DNA from: Nitrosomonadales bacterium
Lineage (GTDB): Bacteria; Pseudomonadota; Gammaproteobacteria; Burkholderiales; Nitrosomonadaceae
DNA length: 63,102 bases
Reading direction: 5' to 3'
Assembly (NCBI GenBank): GCA_009886095.1
Contig: VFJL01000046.1
Span: forward strand, 1 to 63,102
The translations under genes were made by a program, and so were the position numbers. Below, piece by piece: positions 59,211 to 63,102 of the stretch (positions are counted from its first letter, which is position 1; the number at the start of each line of letters is the position of its first letter). The notes beneath the pieces were generated by a model. That model had not been told where the DNA came from. It did not search any database and saw nothing but the letters and a program-made list of their open reading frames with translations.

Positions 59211-59630
59211 TTATTTGATGATCTGAAAACGTTGCTTGCCGCTGCTGGAAGGCGAGGGAGAGTGTGGTTTGTTTGGATTCTCAGCAGTGGCAGTTTCGAC
59301 TTGTACTGCATCTATTTCTGTTTCAAGCGGGAAGATCATACCTTGTGCGGTTTCCTTGGCGAATATCCCTTTGATTGCACGCATCGGCACTGATATCTCA
59401 CGTGAGACGCCGTTAAATCGCGCAGAAAACTGAATCACATCGTTATTTAGTTTGAGGTGGTGTGCTGCGCTATGGCTGATATTGAGTGTGATCTCGCCAT
59501 TATTTGCATATTCCATGGGAATACGGGTCTGGGTGTCTATTTGCACTGACAGGTAGGGTGTGAGATCGCTGTCTGTACACCATTCATGAATGGCGCGAAT
59601 GAGATAGGGTTTGGTGGGAAGCTCTTTCAC
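59211..59630 (-). CDS. sspB: ClpXP specificity-enhancing factor SspB
   Basis: 139 residues. The substrate-binding domain (KPYLIRAIHEWCTDSDLTPY, FSARFNGVSREISVPMRAIK) binds ssrA-tagged proteins, and the short C-terminal tail (SGKQRFQIIK-type, residues 129-139) docks on ClpX. The start overlaps the sspA stop by four bases (59627-59630). Confidence 0.93.
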   Translation of the reverse strand: MKELPTKPYLIRAIHEWCTDSDLTPYLSVQIDTQTRIPMEYANNGEITLNISHSAAHHLKLNNDVIQFSARFNGVSREISVPMRAIKGIFAKETAQGMIFPLETEIDAVQVETATAENPNKPHSPSPSSSGKQRFQIIK

Positions 59631-60226
59631 TTGCGCATGGCTTTCTCAGAAGCAGTCAATGCATCAATGAATGCTGGCCTGCTGAACAGACGTTCGGCAA
59701 ATTTCAGCAGCGGTGCGGCCTGCTTGGGGAGCTGGATACCATAATGGTCCAACCGCCACAGCAGAGGTGCAATCGCCACATCAAGCATGGAAAACTCATC
59801 GCCCAGCATGTATTTTTGTTTGGTGAATACTGGCGCGATCATCGCCAAATTGTCACGCACTAGTCCACGTACTTTGTCTAACGTTCTCTGGTTGCCATGT
59901 TCGAGTGAATCGATATGGCAAAAAAGTTCCTGCTCGAAACGATGAAGGAATAACCGTGCGCGGGCACGCATTACCGGGTCTGCAGGCATCAACTGTGGAT
60001 GTGGGAAGCGGTCATCTATGTATTCATTGATGATATTCGATTCGTATAGAATAAGGTCGCGCTCCACCAGTATCGGCACGCGGCCATGAGGAGTCATTAC
60101 TGCCAGATCTTCAGGCCGACTGTGTAAATCGACATCAATAATCTGAAAATCCATGCCTTTCTCATACAACACGATACGGCAGCGGTGGCTGAATGGGCAG
60201 GTGGTGGCTGAATACAACGTCATCAT
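59627..60226 (-). CDS. sspA: Stringent starvation protein A
   Basis: 199 residues, GST fold without the catalytic residues. The thioredoxin-like half has LYSATTCPFSHRCRIVLYEK and VDLHSRPEDLAVMTPHGRVP; the helical half ends with RLFSRPAFIDALT. It binds RNA polymerase and alters transcription during starvation and stress. It forms an operon with sspB, downstream of the bc1 genes, a conserved betaproteobacterial order. Confidence 0.93.
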   Translation of the reverse strand: MMTLYSATTCPFSHRCRIVLYEKGMDFQIIDVDLHSRPEDLAVMTPHGRVPILVERDLILYESNIINEYIDDRFPHPQLMPADPVMRARARLFLHRFEQELFCHIDSLEHGNQRTLDKVRGLVRDNLAMIAPVFTKQKYMLGDEFSMLDVAIAPLLWRLDHYGIQLPKQAAPLLKFAERLFSRPAFIDALTASEKAMRK

Positions 60227-60271
60227 GATTAATTATTTCCTGGCAAGACGCAGAGGATGAGAAATGGATAG

Positions 60272-61009
60272 TTAATGAATATCTCTCCAGTACTCATGCT
60301 TCAAAGCATAGGTCAATCCCAGCATACCGAATAGGAAGAGCATTACAATAATCCCCAGTTGTACCCGGTAGGCGGCCGCTGGCTCACCCAGGTAGACCAG
60401 ATAGTTAACCAGATCGGCGATCTGCATATCGTATTCCGTTTTGGAAAGTGTGCCAGGCTTGCTCAGTTCCAGCCTTTTTACTTCATGTTTTCCGCCGTGA
60501 CCATCATCAACCACTTCTACTTTAAGAAGTTGCTCTCCCTGCAACTGGTAAAACACATGAGGCATGGCAGCTCTATCGAACACCAGATTATTCCAACCAG
60601 TGGCGGTGGATTCATCACGATAAAATTGACGCAGATAGGTATAAAGCCAGTCGGCTCCACGGGAACGGGCGATCACCGATAGGTCTGGCGGAGGTACGCC
60701 GAACCATTGTTTGGCTTCTTTTTTCACCATGGCAGTGTGCATGAGTCCACCAGTTTTCTGCCCAGTAAAGATAAGATTATCGCTGATTTGCTTTTCGCTG
60801 AGTCCTAGATCGCGCAACCGGTTATAGCGCATATAGTCTGCACTGTGGCAGGTCAAACAATAGTTGACAAAGGTTTGCGCACCGCGTTGCAGAGAAAGCT
60901 TGTCGGTCGTCCGGATCGGTGCAGTATCAAGTTTTACTTCTATGCCAGCGGCAAATGTAGTGAGCGGAAGTAGACATAAAACGAATAAAATGTTTTTTAT
61001 TTTTCTCAT
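60272..61009 (-). CDS. petC: Cytochrome c1 (bc1 complex)
   Basis: 245 residues. Signal peptide NILFVLCLLPLTTFAAG, haem motif YCLTCHSADYMRYNRL near residue 52, the distal Met region (AAMPHVFYQLQGEQLL), and a C-terminal membrane anchor (VQLGIIVMLFLFGMLGLTYA). It passes electrons from the Rieske centre to soluble cytochrome c. The start overlaps the petB stop (ATGA at 61006-61009). Confidence 0.96.
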   Translation of the reverse strand: MRKIKNILFVLCLLPLTTFAAGIEVKLDTAPIRTTDKLSLQRGAQTFVNYCLTCHSADYMRYNRLRDLGLSEKQISDNLIFTGQKTGGLMHTAMVKKEAKQWFGVPPPDLSVIARSRGADWLYTYLRQFYRDESTATGWNNLVFDRAAMPHVFYQLQGEQLLKVEVVDDGHGGKHEVKRLELSKPGTLSKTEYDMQIADLVNYLVYLGEPAAAYRVQLGIIVMLFLFGMLGLTYALKHEYWRDIH

Positions 61010-62253
61010 GTTGACACTCTTGTTGGCTCGGGTTTGGTTTTATCTATCTTGCTGTACCATGGCATAAGAAGAAAGAAAGCGAAGTAGACTACCGTGAATA
61101 TTTGCGCTAGCGTCGTATATAGGGGTGTAGGAGTCTTTGTGCCCAACCAACCGAGAACAAAAACGCTAATGACGAAAAGTGTAAGCGCAGTCTTGAAATA
61201 AGGTCCTTTGTAGCGGATCGATTTTACCGGACTGCGATCCAGCCAGGGCAGCAGGCAGAAGATGGCGACAGAACCACCCATCAGTATGATGCCCCAGAGT
61301 TTTGCATCGATCCAGAGAAAGTTGACAGTGGCCGCTCGTAGCATCGAATAGTAGGGTGTGAAATACCATACTGGGGCGATGTGATCAGGTGTCTGCAATG
61401 AATTGGCAGGGACGAAATTGTTGTACTCAAGAAAATAGCCACCCATTTCAGGGGCGAAGAATATGATCCCAAAGAACACAATCAGGAAGCCTACTACTCC
61501 AACAATATCTTTCACCGAATAGTAGGGATGGAATGGAATTCCATCCACGGGAATGCCCGTCTTGGGATCTTTATTTTTTTTGATTTCAATGCCATCAGGG
61601 TTGTTTGATCCGACTTCGTGCAGTGCCAATACATGGACTACCACCAGCGTCAGCAGCAGGATCGGCAGTGTCACGACATGGTACGCAAAGAAGCGATTGA
61701 GCGCTGCATCGGAAAGCATGTAATCACCCATGATCAAGTCTTTCAGTGGCTCACCGATTACCGGGATGGCACCTACCATGCTCAGGATTACTTGCGCACC
61801 CCAGTAAGACATCTGGCCCCATGGCAGTATATAGCCAGTAAACGCCAGCATCATCAAGACAAAAAAGATCATCATGCCAATAAGCCACAGAAGCTCACGT
61901 GGCTTGCGGTAGGAGCCATACATCATCCCGCGGAACATGTGCAGGTAGACGACCACAAAAAACATGGAAGCGCCGGTAGAGTGCATGTAGCGGATTAGCC
62001 AGCCAAAATCCACATCACGCATGATGTATTCCACAGAGGCAAATGCCAGGCTGGCATCCGGCTTGTAGTTCATGGTGAGGAAAATTCCGGTGAGCAACTG
62101 ATTTACTAGCACCAGCATCGCCAGGGAGCCAAAGTAGTACCAGAAATTAAAGTTTTTGGGTGCGTAGTACTCGGAAAGATGTAACTTCCATTTGGCAGTT
62201 ACAGGCATGCGAGCATCTACCCAGCCCATCAATGAAGTCATGCGCTTACCCAT
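61006..62253 (-). CDS. petB: Cytochrome b (bc1 complex)
   Basis: 415 residues from ATG 62253, about eight membrane helices plus a ninth near the end. Haem-ligating histidines are in IRYMHSTGASMFFVVVYLHM and YHVVTLPILLLTLVVVHVLA; the Qo site has the PEWY-like motif as APVWYFTPYYSMLR, where W-Y are kept and P-E becomes P-V. The ATG at 62253 is one base after the petA stop; an earlier in-frame ATG at 62283 would overlap petA. Confidence 0.95.
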   Translation of the reverse strand: MGKRMTSLMGWVDARMPVTAKWKLHLSEYYAPKNFNFWYYFGSLAMLVLVNQLLTGIFLTMNYKPDASLAFASVEYIMRDVDFGWLIRYMHSTGASMFFVVVYLHMFRGMMYGSYRKPRELLWLIGMMIFFVLMMLAFTGYILPWGQMSYWGAQVILSMVGAIPVIGEPLKDLIMGDYMLSDAALNRFFAYHVVTLPILLLTLVVVHVLALHEVGSNNPDGIEIKKNKDPKTGIPVDGIPFHPYYSVKDIVGVVGFLIVFFGIIFFAPEMGGYFLEYNNFVPANSLQTPDHIAPVWYFTPYYSMLRAATVNFLWIDAKLWGIILMGGSVAIFCLLPWLDRSPVKSIRYKGPYFKTALTLFVISVFVLGWLGTKTPTPLYTTLAQIFTVVYFAFFLLMPWYSKIDKTKPEPTRVST

Positions 62254-62254
62254 T

Positions 62255-62860
62255 TTATGCGGCCTCCTTGCTGTCAGCCCCAATTAGCAAAAGGCTTTCG
62301 CTCAAATATGTGTGGGGTGGAATAATCAGGTTAGTGGGCGCGGGCAGGTTTTTGTAGACACGGCCTGCAAGATCAAATTTGGAGCCGTGACAGGGGCAAA
62401 AAAATCCTCCTAGCCAATCGGCGCCCAGATCTGCTGGAGCAATATCTTTACGAAATATTGGGGAGCATCCCAAGTGAGTGCAAACCCCTTCTGTTATCAG
62501 AATCTCTGGTTTGATCGAGCGCGTTGCGTTCTGCGCATATTTTGGTTGCATCTCTCTTTCTGATTTCGGGTCGGCCAACTGGGCTTCGAGTTTGGCGAGG
62601 CTAGTCAACATATCAGGTGTGCGTTTCAATACCCACACAACCTTGCCGCGCCATTCCACGGTCAGCAGCATGCCTGGTTCAAGTTTGCTGATGTCAACTT
62701 CAACCGGAGCACCAGCTGCTTTGGCTCTCTCACTTGGCATCATGCTCATGACGAAGGGTGTTGCCCAAGCGACGCATGCGACCCCGCCTGCCACCGAGGT
62801 TGCTGCAACTAGGAAACGCCTCCTGCCATTCATTTCGTTTTTGTTCTCAGTATCTGCCAT
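62255..62860 (-). CDS. petA: Ubiquinol-cytochrome c reductase Rieske subunit
   Basis: 201 residues from ATG 62860. The Tat-type signal/anchor has GRRRFLVAATSVAGGVACVA; the twin-Arg region precedes one membrane helix. Cluster ligands are in GVCTHLGCSPIF and FFCPCHGSKFDLAGRVYKNL, with an adjacent disulfide. The start is set by the usual N-terminus MADTENKNEMNGRRR and CGGGGGGAAC upstream; the frame stays open to 63013 but those codons are unlike the family. First gene of petABC. Confidence 0.95.
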   Translation of the reverse strand: MADTENKNEMNGRRRFLVAATSVAGGVACVAWATPFVMSMMPSERAKAAGAPVEVDISKLEPGMLLTVEWRGKVVWVLKRTPDMLTSLAKLEAQLADPKSEREMQPKYAQNATRSIKPEILITEGVCTHLGCSPIFRKDIAPADLGADWLGGFFCPCHGSKFDLAGRVYKNLPAPTNLIIPPHTYLSESLLLIGADSKEAA

Positions 62861-63018
62861 ATTATGCAGTTCCCCCCGCAGTTCCATATTTTTTAAATAA
62901 CAAATTTGAATAACGCGTAAGTTTATCACAATGTGTATTGTGAAATAAATCCCAAATACAAAACATTTTTCTTTAACAATCTCCTTTAAACCCCCCTCCG
63001 TCACCCCCCTCAAATTTC

Positions 63019-63102
63019 TTGACAGACGGTTAGCTGAAGAGTTAGGCTACGCGGGTCGTTGGAGTGGGCTATTCCGGGACGCTGGGAATAGCGGCACGAC
63101 CA
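63019..63102 (+). promoter_or_regulatory. Divergent promoter and hairpin at right edge
   Basis: TTGACA (63019-63024) and TAGGCT (63043-63048) are spaced 18 bases, a plausible sigma-70 promoter reading out of the window. Downstream, GGTCGT (63054-63059) pairs with ACGACC (63096-63101) enclosing GCTATTCC/GGAATAGC (63068-63075, 63085-63092). This could be the start of a structured RNA or leader. What follows is outside the window. Confidence 0.4.

Overview
The window reads as one chromosome segment of a betaproteobacterium, most likely in the Nitrosomonadales/Gallionellaceae range. This rests on gene order and protein families (tpiA-secG-tRNA-Leu-nuoA to nuoN, pyrG-eno-ftsB, rne divergent from rluC, petABC-sspA-sspB, a tandem cphA'/cphA pair) and on moderate base composition. 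No 16S gene is present, so the assignment is inference.

Layout. 1-5577: two-subunit AddAB-type helicase-nuclease; its first gene is cut by the left edge. 5578-8330: accessory island with a displaced copy of the nuoN 3' end, small lipoproteins, a ribbon-helix-helix-like gene with a phased operator array, a MazEF-type toxin-antitoxin pair, a truncated XRE regulator and several copies of a short dispersed repeat. 8356-13410: Sel1-repeat protein, soluble sugar dehydrogenase-like protein, htpG with a sigma-32-type promoter, and a membrane acyltransferase. 13576-18446: cyanophycin synthetase pair. 18505-24653: transposase scrap, tadA, L,D-transpeptidase, pyrG, eno, ftsB, yaeQ and a small secreted protein. 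24816-31074: rne, rluC, a HAD phosphatase, a Rieske ferredoxin-like protein and an S49 peptidase. 31401-47489: tpiA, secG, tRNA-Leu(GAG) and the complete 14-gene complex I operon. 47598-49186: second accessory island sharing repeats with the first, with an RcsF-like lipoprotein and a beheaded SNF2 helicase. 49354-57801: CAP protein, CruF-like carotenoid protein, a decayed aminopropyltransferase-like pseudogene, a phosphotransferase-kinase fusion, a cytochrome c'-like protein and an Mla-type lipid transport operon. 57899-59139: IS3-family element abutting tRNA-Thr(TGT). 59211-62860: sspB, sspA and the cytochrome bc1 operon. The right edge begins a divergent promoter and hairpin.

Functionally the window is dominated by respiration: NADH dehydrogenase feeds quinone, and bc1 oxidises quinol. 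Around this lie central metabolism (TpiA, Eno, PyrG), RNA processing (Rne, RluC, TadA), envelope maintenance (Mla proteins, L,D-transpeptidase, lipoproteins, FtsB), protein quality control (HtpG, SspB, S49 peptidase) and nitrogen/carbon storage (CphA).

The most unusual signal is the link between the two accessory islands, about 40 kb apart. They share a 47-bp repeat (45 of 47 identical), copies of a roughly 22-bp motif lying at the edges of gene fragments and small modules, and a duplicated block of about 275 bp comprising the nuoN 3' end and its downstream DNA. In the displaced location that block lies between two direct copies of the motif. This suggests motif-associated movement of small DNA blocks; no recombinase for it is visible in the window.
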